Below are positions 48,044 to 57,797 of a stretch of DNA of 64,000 bases, piece by piece (within the stretch, counting starts at the first letter, position 1; each line of letters begins with the position of its first letter). The notes under the pieces are model-generated. The model was not told the origin of the DNA, made no database searches, and saw nothing but the letters and a program-made list of their open reading frames with translations. Made by a program: the position numbers and the translations under genes. Origin of the DNA: Papaver somniferum (Eukaryota; Streptophyta; Magnoliopsida; Ranunculales; Papaveraceae). Where the stretch lies: the NCBI RefSeq assembly GCF_003573695.1, contig NW_020621936.1:12586001-12650000 (forward strand), in the 5' to 3' direction.

Positions 48044-48382
48044 GATTGAAAAGGTTGCTGACAAGCCATCATCCTCATATGCTAAGGTGATTAAGTCATC
48101 TACTACACAGGTTAAACATCGTAACGATCAGGTTTCAACTCCAGGATCAAACTTCATAACCAGCCATGATGTGGAGGGGAGGATCGTTTATCGCCGACGT
48201 GAAGATTAGCAGTTAATCGGGGAGAACAATGAAAAGTCTCCCTACCCTGAGGAATCATGTCAGAACGAGTTGTCACTCGAAGAAGAGGTTCAAGATGCCC
48301 CACGATAATTACAAGACGGCACTGACTCTACCACTGATGATCTCGAGACAATCAACATTGGGACTGAGGATATCCAAGGCCG
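48044..48382 (+). pseudogene. Protease-RT linker of Tat-4 after a deletion junction
   Basis: The LTR is followed at once by GATTG|AAAAGGTTGCTGACAAGCC, which in Tat-5 lies about 1 kb downstream of the LTR (61409). PBS, gag and protease are therefore deleted. The linker frame ends in TAG at 48207-48209 (context TAG CAG TTA). It would continue to a TAA in an acidic segment and a TGA before the RT frame, which lies in the -1 frame. Confidence 0.7.
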
Positions 48383-50152
48383 ATCCTGATTAGTTCAGCA
48401 CTGTCATCAGAGGAACGGACGGAACTGATAAAGCTGTTGAAAGAATATCAGGATGTTTTCGCCTGGACGTATGAGGAAATGCCCGGTCTAGACGGCAAAC
48501 TGGTCATCCACCACCTGCACATTGTTCCCGGCTCCAAAGCTGTCAAACAACCGTCTAGGAAATTTAGGCACGAAGTCGAGGAGAAAATCAAAATCGAGAT
48601 CCAGAAACTACTAGAAGTAAGATTCATCAAGTTTATTCAACAGCCAACGTGGCTAGCAAACGTTGTTCATGTCAAGAAGAAAAATGGTCAAATCAGATGT
48701 TGTGTCGATTTCAGTAACCTGAATAAATGTTGTACGAAGGATGATTTTCCTCTACCCAACATTGATATGCTCGTCGACGCAACCAGTGGCCACGGTATGT
48801 TCTCATTCATGGATGGTTACAGTGGATACAACCAGATCAAGATGTATGAACATGATGCCAACAAGACTGCATTTCGTACTCCCATTGGGAATTTCCACTA
48901 TACTATGATGCCCTTTGGATTAAAGAATGTAGGTTCCACTTATCAACGAGCCATGACTGCCATATTCCACGACATGATGCACAAACAAGTAGAAGACTAC
49001 GTCGATGATGTGGTGGTAAAGTCGAAGACTCGAGAATCTCACCTAGAAGTTTGAAGACAAATGTTCGAAAGATGCAGAGAATACAAATTAAAGATGAATC
49101 CTTTGAAGTGCTCTTTTGGTGTTTCCTCTGGAAAGTGTCTAGGATTCCTAGTCACAGCCGAAGGAATCAAAGTTGATCCAGACAAGATGAAAGCTATCAC
49201 CACCATGCCTCCTCCACGTACTGTGAAGGAATTACAGAGCTTTATGGGGAAGGTAAATTATATTCGACGCTTCATTCCTGGATTGGATCAACTCATTGCT
49301 TCATTCACCCCTCTGCTGAAGAAAGGAGCAAGTTTTACTTGGAAAGCCGTTCAACAAGAAGCCTTCCATAAAATACAGCAGATACTATTGTCGCCCGCTG
49401 TCATGAAGTCTCCAGTACAAGGACGACCGCTGATCCTTTACACATCTTCCAGTGATGTTGCTATTGGAGCGCTCCTTGCTCAGGAAGACGACGAAGACAT
49501 CGAACGACCAATCTACTACTTGAAATGCACAATGAGAGACGCTCAACTCCGATATCCAAAGGCTGAAAGGGAATGTCTAGCATTAGTGCATGCATTCCAG
49601 AAGTTCAGGCACTATTTACTATCTAACAGAGTCGTGATTGTCTCCAAAGTTGATCCTATAAAGTTCTTGCTATCAAAGCCAGCCTTGATAGGGAGACCAA
49701 CGAAGTGCCTACTCCAGATGTCAGAATTCGTCATAGCTTGCATGCCACCTAAAGCAATCAAATGCCAAGTAGCTGCAGACTTGCTCGCTGCTTTCCTAGG
49801 AGAAGATATGACAACATTACACGAGGATGTACCCGGTGAATTTCCAGATATCTTAGTTATCAAAGAAGAAACATGGCTTATATACTTCGATGGGTCCTCC
49901 ACCCCTAGAAATGACACCGGAGGAGCGGGCATAGTGTTGGTATCTCCATCTGGTGAAGTTTTCTCACATTCGTTCAAGTTGGATTTACACTGCACCAACA
50001 ATTCAGCAGAGTATGAAGCTTTCTTATTAGGGTTGTCCCTGGCCAAGCAAGCAGGAGCAACACACCTTGAAATAAGAGGGAATTCAAAATTACGTGTCAA
50101 TCAAAAGAAATCACGCTCTCTCCATTCAGAACCGAAGCTCAACGGCTATTAA
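48383..50152 (+). pseudogene. Reverse transcriptase and RNase H regions of Tat-4
   Basis: RT domain: FAWTYEEMPGLD, then VHVKKKNGQIRCCVDF, PLPNIDMLVDATSGHGMFSF and MPFGLKN, with an intact YVDDVVVKS active site near 49001. An in-frame TGA stands at 49052-49054 (TTA in Tat-5). Connection/RNase H follows (LYTSSSDVAIGALLAQ at about 49440). The second, archaeal-like RNase H that marks Tat elements starts at about 49870 (WLIYFDGSST, GGAGIVLVSPSG, NNSAEYEAFLLGL). A net 22-bp deletion near 50106 relative to Tat-5 shifts the frame and ends it at 50152. Catalytic motifs remain readable. Confidence 0.85.
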
Positions 50153-50648
50153 CATATTTTGCTGATGCCACGATCGTCCATACTGGACGGACTAACAACA
50201 GGCATGACGACTGCCTAGCAACTCTCGCTTCGAAGCTGCAATTTGAAGGGGCAGAGAAAACGATCACCGTACAGAGGCGTACTGTGTCATCTACCTAGCT
50301 CACTCAAGTCGGAGACATTCCAACAGACGATTGGCGAGCGCCCATCATTCATGAATTGAAAAATTATTTATTTCAGAAGGCAAAGTCAGCCTCAAAGAAT
50401 TGAAAAATTATTTATTGCTCCACGGGGCGTTGTACTACCGAAACCCTGATGGATCTCTATCACGGTGCCTTAGAAACGGCGAAGCGGAAGAACAACTCAA
50501 GCGCGTACATGAAGAAATCTGCGGACAAACACTAGTGGTAACACTGTACAGAAGGCTTCAGAGGGTGGGATACTACTGGCCTTCCATGGAAGCTCGGGCA
50601 AGGGATCTACAAGGATCTTGTACCAATTTCTAGACACCCCCTCATCAC
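50153..50648 (+). pseudogene. End of RNase H and first H2C2-like module of Tat-4
   Basis: The displaced frame continues (RTEAQRLLTYFADATIVHTG) to a TAG at about 50297 that Tat-5 also has. Then follows LLLHGALYYRNPDGSLSRCL...VHEEICGQT...GYYWPSMEARARDLQGSC, a complete module of the integrase zinc-binding style. A TAG ends this frame at 50631-50633. An 18-bp block GAATTGAAAAATTATTTA appears twice (50353-50370, 50397-50414); Tat-5 has unrelated sequence at the first place. Confidence 0.65.
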
Positions 50649-51923
50649 TTGGAGGTTTTGACAGTCCACCACACTGGGGACTGGAGGGATCCTTACATCA
50701 AACATCTCCGAGACAACGAACTACCAATGGAAAAGAGGCAGGCAGTCAAACTCATTCAGAGAGCTAAGAGATTCGTCTTTCTTGACAGGATCTTATACCG
50801 CAAAAGCTTTGGTGGGAATTTACTGAAATGTTTAGCTGAGCATGAAATCCCAACAATTCTGAAGGAAATGCACGATGGAGAACATCAAGGAAAGAGAAAA
50901 TTATTTCTTCAAATCCATGAGAAATATTATTGGCCGACCATGGAAGACGATGCAGCCGCATACGTTCAGAGGTGTCACCAATTCCAAATCCATGGTAATC
51001 TCATCCACACTCCTTCTTTCCCATTGAACTCTGTGAATAGTCCATGGTCTTTCTACAGCTGGGGACTGGATATCATTGGGAAGATCAATCCAGCATCTTC
51101 AAAGCAGCATGAATACATCATCACTGCAACTGAGTATTTCACCAAGTGGATCGAAGCAATTCCTCTTCGAAGCACCACTGGAGTCACGATTGCAGCCTTC
51201 ATTAAAGAGCACATAATATGTAGATTCGGTGTTCCTAAACACATTGTTACTGATAATGGAACTCCTTTCGCCAACAAGCATGTGACTGAACTGCTCGAGG
51301 AATACGGCATCAAACAAGTCTTCTCCACACCATATTATCCCCAAGGAAACAGACAAGCAGAGAGCACAAACAAAACTTTGATCCAAATTCTCAGTCGAAC
51401 AATTCATGACAATCCTCGAATGTGGCATGAACAGTTGCCTATGGCTCTATGGGCTTATCGAACCGCGCCAAGGAGTTCAATCGGGACCTCACCATATTCT
51501 CTCGTCAACGGAGCCGACGCCATACTTCCGGCAGAAATCAAAATTCCTTCAGCAAGGATTGCAACATCCAGCGGAGTACAATGGGATGAAGCCGAAGTAT
51601 CCAAATCAAGAATCGCTGAGCTAGACATGCTCGAGTCAAGGAAGGCCAAGGTGGAAAAATACGTACAAGCCTACAAACAAAGGATCTCCAGAGCGTACAA
51701 CAAAATGGTAAGACCTCGAACATTCCAAGTAGGAAACCTGGTATTAAAGACATCAAAGCACATTTAACAAGACATGTCCGCTCACAAGTTCTCTCCGAAA
51801 TGGGAGGGACCATATGTAGTCATCAAAGCAGTATCCAGTGGATATTGCAGGATCTTAGATATTGATGGAGGAGTGGAAGAAAATATAATCAACGACAAAT
51901 GGCTCAAAGCTTATTACGCCTGA
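50649..51923 (+). pseudogene. Integrase of Tat-4
   Basis: Second zinc-binding module (FLDRILYRKSFGGNLLKCL...MHDGEHQGKRKLF...YYWPTMEDDAAAYVQRC). The catalytic core then has WGLDIIGKI, VTDNGTPFAN and YYPQGNRQAESTNKTL; the D, D and E are all in place. The frame is open from 50649 to a TAA at 51765-51767 (CAA to TAA type change). It continues in the same frame through HKFSPKWEGPYVV to GYCRILDI...KWLKAYYA and TGA at 51921-51923. Only one nonsense codon separates it from a full-length integrase. Confidence 0.85.
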
Positions 51924-52296
51924 TCCATAAAAAACAACCACCTTTTCATCATTTCAAGCATTTTAAAAAATGTAATTTTCATTCCTCCAAAGAGCGTGCA
52001 AAATGCTCATTTGTTCATTAAAACGTTTCATAAATGAGAAAAATTCCTTCATATCATGATCAATTATTCCACCTAACCAGAAGCTTAAAACTAATCAAAA
52101 AAAAATCATAAATGCTCACTCAGAGCAAACCATCCAGCAATGGGTAATCTCTGTAAGCAACCCTGTCAAGTTTCTTCTGAAAACTTTTGGTTTTCGTCTT
52201 CATCTACTGTACCGCCTTCTCAACCCGGGCCGACTCCAAAGCGAGCATCTTCTCCTCCTCTTGTAAAGCAGTGGTCATAGAAATCGCATCAGTAGC
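51924..52296. other. Spacer between pol and antisense gene of Tat-4
   Basis: Non-coding; holds the convergent 3' ends of pol (plus) and the antisense gene (minus). No terminator-like element recognised. Confidence 0.5.
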
Positions 52297-53108
52297 CTAC
52301 GCCGCCTTATGAATCTTGATTATCTCGAGCCGATGACTAAGCCATCCAACATTGAACCGCAAGGTCTCGCAGTTCGAAATTATCTCATCCCACATATGCA
52401 ATTCCTGACTCTTGACATCTCGCAGGCGCATCTGGTCCATCTCCTCAATGATCGGTAACAGTCCTGCAACTGTAGTCAGGAGGGTTTGTAGAAAACCTTT
52501 CCACACCTCAGTCGTAGCAATATGCCCATATATTTTCCAGATTTTGGTGTAAAGGAGCGTGTGATACTTGAGAATGACGAATCCACCGACTACCTCATTG
52601 TCCGGGAAAGTATTGATCAAAGGAGCTTCAAACAAGAGTCCAGTTATTGGATATTCACGAGCGTGAACCCTGTCTTCAACCTCCACGGATCCTGCAGAGT
52701 CTTCACCAACTCGGTTGTTGCTGCCTTCAACCTCAACCACGGTCATGGACTTTCCATTCCTCATCCTTCTAGCATCAACGACGACACGAACGTTCGCCTG
52801 CGACATGAAGAAGTATTTAATTTCACCAAAATCGAACATAGTTGAACTTCAAGAGTTATAAGATTGCTTACAGATGATCCAGCCTTAGTGTGAGCCGACC
52901 TGTATCGGGCAGGGACTCTAACAGTCCGCTTCGGTCTCGAGTTATGAGAAGAAGGATTCTCATGATTATCCTGCAACAAATCGTTTTCTTATGATCAATA
53001 ATATCAATCAGACAAATACGAAAGAGGTATACAACTTACTGAGATGAACGCTTCTATTTCACACTTCGACTGAGGAACATTTTGAGAAGAAATACTACTT
53101 CTCGACAT
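52297..53108 (-). CDS. Antisense three-exon gene in Tat-4, PEARLI-4-like
   Basis: Runs opposite to pol. Exon 1 53108-53040 (ATG, MSRSSISSQN), intron 53039-52971 (GTAAGT...TTGCAG, 69 bp). Exon 2 52970-52872 has HNSRPKRTVRVPARYRS, a basic Arg/Pro motif. Intron 52871-52798 (GTAAGC...TCGCAG, 74 bp). Exon 3 52797-52297 ends in a stop. Both introns are phase 0 and the joined frame gives 222 residues with no stop. The C-terminal part (KIWKIYGHIATTEV, LLPIIEEMDQMRLRDVKSQE, WDEIISNCETLRFNVGWL) resembles, from memory, the plant PEARLI-4 phospholipase-like domain. Enzyme activity is not implied. A TATA box sits 100 bp upstream. No break is seen, unlike the adjacent pol. Confidence 0.65.
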
Positions 53109-53207
53109 AGCGACAACAAGGTATGATGATCGAAACTTCTTTGCACGATGAAACTGACTCAGGAATGAAGAAATATTCACGTAGATGATAAACTCAAAGT
53201 CTTGAAG

Positions 53208-53215
53208 ATATATAT
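53208..53215 (-). promoter_or_regulatory. TATA box of the Tat-4 antisense gene
   Basis: ATATATAT in TAATATATATC on the minus strand, 100 bp before the ATG at 53108. Confidence 0.5.
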
Positions 53216-53633
53216 TAGACACAGTGGATATTTATCTTCTGCGAACAGTCAATTCAGTTACGAGTTTCACTGAAACCCTAAGTTTCAAACAAGATCAATA
53301 CTGAAGATGCAGAGGAAAATAACGCACTGGGGACTGACAATGACATAGTCAGGAAATAGCCACGCGGCTTTGTACACCACATGTGTCTCTTAAACGTATT
53401 CTGATACTTCTCACAAGATGAAAATCATCAAAAGAGATCATGATGGATTTAGGTGCATAGACATTGGTCCATTTCATTCGATTAGAAGGAATCAACATTA
53501 ATAAAAATATTTATTATTCAGAAGAAATCCCTAACTCTGAAGCAAAGTCATTCAAATAATCAAAGAGATGTCTACTACGAAGGCTAAAACAACATTCAAA
53601 TGTTTAAGAAAGAGAAGAAGATGGAAGTAAAGC
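53216..53633 (+). other. 3' non-coding part of Tat-4 up to the Copia-S2 insertion
   Basis: AT-rich, no supported gene. Presumably upstream region of the antisense gene. The rest of the Tat-4 3' end is missing. Confidence 0.45.
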
Positions 53634-56016
53634 TGTTAGAGCATAGCTCGGTCGAACTCGCATGTGTTGCTATATCAAGCATGTTTGTCAATGTTAGTGA
53701 TCAAAACTATAAGTCTTGATTTCTAACCTATTAGCTAAGTCTCGGACTAGGATAGGAAAAGTGTAGTTGAGCTCAAGGACTTCATGGCGACTCAACGACA
53801 ACGAAGAAGATCTACACCAAGGAACCGTGGAACTTCATCAACAAAAAGGTATGTGAAGACTTGAACTTATCTATCACTCGAAATTCTATCTATTTTATCT
53901 CCTACTTCTTATGAGACAAAATTCGTATGCTATATAGACTAGATCAAACACATTTTATATTTCGACATGAGTAATCAATGCTTATCTTTTTCTCGAAATT
54001 CGTGTGTTGGTAAAGCGTCTCTCTTTGATCAGGTTTATCTTCATCTTTCAATCACATTTGAGAATTGCTCTGACGTGAATACAATCTGTGAATAACGATT
54101 GGGGTAGCGTCCTCTGAGAATGTCTCAATGGTTGAAATGAGAGTTTAGATTACATAACCATGTATTCCGTGATCCGAAGTTCTCGAACTTGGTTGAGTAA
54201 GAAGAATCTGGTGGATTGTGGAATTGGCTTGCCAAGTCCGCGAACCCAGTCCGCAGACTCAGTCCGCGAACTGACGGAAGTTTTCGAACCGAAAATTTCT
54301 GCTGGGTTTTTCCACTAACTCGTTTGCGTGCTCAGTCCGCGAACTGGCGGAAGTTCTGGAACCTAGAATTTCTGCTGAATTTGGAAAACTCAACCGATTA
54401 AACTTAAGTCCACGAACTTGTTGTGTACTTAAGGGGTTATGATCTAAAGATGTGCTCTGAACATGAATCAATAATTATTAAGGAATGCTTTATGCAAAAC
54501 GTGGGTATAATGTTCATTGAGCCGCTTCAATCGAATCGAATCATCTTGAGTTCAATTGTGTCTTGTGTAGTTACATAAGATCTCATAACAATTGAATGAC
54601 TCTCTAACTAGTTCGTTTGAGTCAAGTGAACTAGTTGTGATGAATGAGGAACCAGGTCATATGAGAAGCTCATATGGTTTATTTTTGGTTACTATGTTGA
54701 ACCAACATAAGCGTACACGTTTGGGCCGGTTTTCACGAACCTGGAAAACGTATACAAGTTTGTTTGACAAGCTTTGTCTTTCTATCTAACGGTTGAGAGA
54801 TATTGGCTTGAATCTAAATCAGGTTTCATCTGACGGTGGAAATAGATTGCTTTGTAACTAAGGCAAAACCATGATTTGAAAGGCTATATATAGGAGAGAT
54901 CTAGCTAGAGAAAAACTTAATCCCCACACGCCTTTCTTGTGTGATACTAGTGCGCTCGCTAGAGTCGATCTCCATTAACCCTTGAGTTTCTTCTCTAAAT
55001 TCAGGTTAACGACTTAAAGACTTCATTGGGATTATGAAGTCAGACCGATACTACTTTTATCGTAGTTGTGTGATCTGATCTTACTTTTCTGTCGTATGAG
55101 TACAATCGATTGAATGTCTTGAGAACGTTCGAGTTCTCCGATAGGTAAGATAAAGAAGTCACGAACATCTTCGTCTCACTGTTCGTGATTCCTCGATAAT
55201 CTGCTTGTGTAGTCAGGAAGGATTATTGAGAGGTGATTGATTAATCTAGGTTGTTCTTCGGAAATATAAGACCGGATTATCAATTGGTTCCTCTTACCTT
55301 GATTTCATATCTAAAGACGGAACAAAACCTAGGGTTTATCTGTGGGAGACAGATTTATCCTTTGATAGACTTTTCTGTGTGAGACAAATTTGTTTATTTA
55401 TCAAGCCTACGATTTTGGGTCGTAGAAACTCTTTGGTGTGGGTAAGATCAGCAAAGGGAATCAAGTACGCAGTATCCTGCTGGGATCAGAGGCGTAGAGG
55501 TGCAACTGTACCTTGTATCAGTGGGAGACTGATAGGGGTTCAACTATAGTCCAGTCCGAAGTTAGTTTGCAGTAGGCTAGTATCTGTAGCGGCTTAATAC
55601 ATTGTGCATCTAATCTGGACTAGGTCCCGGGGTTTTTCTGCATTTGCGGTTTCCTCGTTAACAAAATCTCTGGTGTCTTTGTTATTTCTTTTCCGCATTA
55701 TATTTTTTTATATAATTGAAATAATACAGGTTGTGCGTTAAGATCATCAATTGGAAATCCAACCTTTGGTTATTCATTGATATTGATTGATCCTTGGACA
55801 TTGGTCTTTGGTACCGTCCAAGTTATCTCTCTTTGATTTGACTCACAGATTTCTATTTGTTTGATTAACAATCAAATTGAAAGATTGAGATAATAACTCG
55901 TTGATATACTTTTAATCGATTGAGTCTTTTTGATTCTCTTAAAAGTTTACTCGATTTAGTCCATATAGATTGCTAATCGAAATATTAGGTGGTGTTGTTA
56001 GACCCCCGCTTTTTCA
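53634..56016 (+). repeat. Copia-S2 5' LTR
   Basis: 2383 bp. Paired AGTCCGCGAACTG(A/G)CGGAAGTT...AATTTCTGCTG units near 54260-54375 match those in Copia-S1. TATA box at 54884-54894. Confidence 0.85.
54884..54894 (+). promoter_or_regulatory. TATA box in Copia-S2 5' LTR
   Basis: CTATATATAGG, the strongest of the family copies. Confidence 0.6.
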
Positions 56017-56017
56017 A

Positions 56018-56034
56018 TTGGTATCAGAGCAGGC
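56018..56034 (+). promoter_or_regulatory. Primer binding site of Copia-S2
   Basis: TTGGTATCAGAGCAGGC, 1 nt after the LTR; contains the initiator Met tRNA complement TGGTATCAGAGC. Confidence 0.9.
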
Positions 56035-56154
56035 AAACACGTTTAAGACCTCATAAGTCCGTGTTTGTAGCGATCTGACTATATGGACCATAAAGTCTCA
56101 AATTAACGCTTCACCGGGTTAAGGTCGGATAAACTGGTCAATCTTCAAAAAATA

Positions 56155-57041
56155 TTGGAAGAACAAATTCAGATTCATTCTGATCTTGTTGTAGAATTAG
56201 CAATTCTTAAGGATTTGTTATCTTGTAAGAATCTCTTATTTCTGAGAGAATCCAGTTGTTCCTTTCCAATATATCGTCACCATACAGATAATGATCAACA
56301 AACCTATGTTGAGAAATCTGAAGTGACAGGGAACCACTCAGAGTTTTGGCAAGAATCTGATCATGGATACTCTCCCGATTATCCCCATCAAGTCTCTATG
56401 TCCTCCTTAAAGAGCCTGAAGACTACAAGTAATCCTTGCGAGTACTCTCTACTACACGATGATATTCAAAAGGGACAAACTACTCCGTCAGGAAATTCCA
56501 AAAGTACCGATGATAAGGGTCGTCTTGCTCTGTGTGCTAACTCTTCTCTTCAATGGTGTAGTGACAGTCGTTGTGATCCGTTTCTACATTTGTTAGGCGA
56601 TCCTCCACTGTGTGTACTTTCTTCGGCTATAAATTTGGAAAAGACTCAACAATTTGTTTGAATGAACAATTTTCGTCTGGTCGCTATTCTTCTTTAGAAC
56701 CAGAAAAGTTTGATATAACTCTGGAAAAATGCTCTTGGAAAAAGGCTAATAATGGTTTTAAATGTGTGTCCAGGAATAAAAGGGATTATTTAGACAGTTT
56801 CAGAGATAATCTCAGGCACTTGCCTCAAGGATACACTCATGTTGAAAAACCTAGGACCAGAGAATCACTTGGTTCTATGGAAGGTCACGTGTCTTTTCAA
56901 CCCTTGAATATTTTCCACAAGAGCTATGTGATGGGCACTTCCAGAAACAAAAGAAGAAGAATCTCTATTCATGTGTCTTACCTTAGAAAGTCACTATGGG
57001 ATAAACAAGGGGAGCTTCTTGGTCCCATCATACCTACCTAA
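56155..57041 (+). pseudogene. Unrecognised ORF of Copia-S2, frameshifted
   Basis: Reading from 56155 (EEQIQIHSDLVVELAILKD) to a stop at 56659-56661, then in another frame from about 56615 (FGYKFGKDSTIC) to 57041. The second block is basic, with SRNKRDYLDSFRDNL and a NKRRRIS cluster. Ser/His/Cys content is high; no zinc knuckle. Position after the PBS suggests a gag replacement or a captured fragment. I do not recognise it. Confidence 0.4.
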
Positions 57042-57186
57042 CCCTAGACGTTCGCGTCCCCATGTGTGTCTTGAGAAATTGGGGTTTGCGTCTGTTGGCT
57101 CAAGGGGTGTATTTTTGGCAATAGTTGTTGTATATATATATATATATATCTTATAAATAACTAAAAGGGTAAAAGTTTTTGTTTGT

Positions 57187-57666
57187 TTGTCCAGGGTTTC
57201 TATCATCCGCGAAAGTGCGTCTCAAAAAACATCCTTGCTATGGCACCTGTTACTAGATGCAGCACAAGTAGGAATACAGCTCTTGCAGCTAATGTTCGTG
57301 GATGCACTGGTCTCCTCCACAAGCTTGAAGAAAGTGAAGACTGTGATGAATGGTAAAAATCCGTCCTCAAACTGGTTCTTGTCTTCTTATCAAAGTGATG
57401 AATTTTTTAGGAATCTTGTTAAAGAATTCATCTGCAAGAGGAACAGCTTAAAATCTCGGATCTCTGCATCCATATATGATATGGTTCACTATGAACGAAT
57501 GATGTCTCAATCTACAAACACTGTTCAAAAACTTGAAAAGGAACTTAGCAAACTGACAGTGTTCTCAAAAGATTTGGAGGAGTTAAATGATCCTTTTGTC
57601 AAAGAACTTTTCAATAACGAAAAGGAGCTCTCTGAAGATCTGTTGGAAAAGCTCATTAATGCCTAG
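57187..57666 (+). pseudogene. Unrecognised ORF of Copia-S2, helical C-terminus
   Basis: The open frame ends at 57666. The second half is coiled-coil-like (TVQKLEKELSKLTVFSKDLEEL, here cut short: QKLEKELSKL and ELFNNEKELSEDLLEKL). In another frame an ATG at 57240 opens MAPVTRCSTSRNTAL and runs to a stop near 57356, so the true start may be there with a later frame change. A (TA)n run lies just upstream at about 57130-57150. No family assigned. Confidence 0.35.
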
Positions 57667-57797
57667 GAAGTCTTCTTTTTGGATTAGTTGGAAGAATAAC
57701 TAGTGCTTTGAATAGCGATGATTGTGACTACACATAGCTATCTTTTGTTTCATTCTCTTGTGTTTATTTTTTAGGTTTTTGGTTATTAAAATTCTAA

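Larger units (their letters stand above)
45880..53633 (+). mobile_element. Tat-4: Tat element with pol but without gag and protease
   Basis: 5'-truncated LTR (45885-48043), then directly the end of the protease linker, RT, RNase H, second RNase H, integrase, and an antisense gene. The right side is cut by Copia-S2 at 53634. Belongs to the same family as Tat-1 and Tat-5 (same LTR). Two RNase H regions and the antisense gene support the Tat lineage. Confidence 0.85.

Noticed and set aside
49612..50100. Minus-strand frame of 162 codons, also at 62975-63463
   Set aside because: Occurs in both Tat copies because the sense strand encodes the second RNase H; mirror frame without domain.
57120..57160. 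(TA)n run as promoter
   Set aside because: Simple dinucleotide repeat inside the Copia-S2 internal region; no gene start downstream at a fitting distance except an uncertain ORF.
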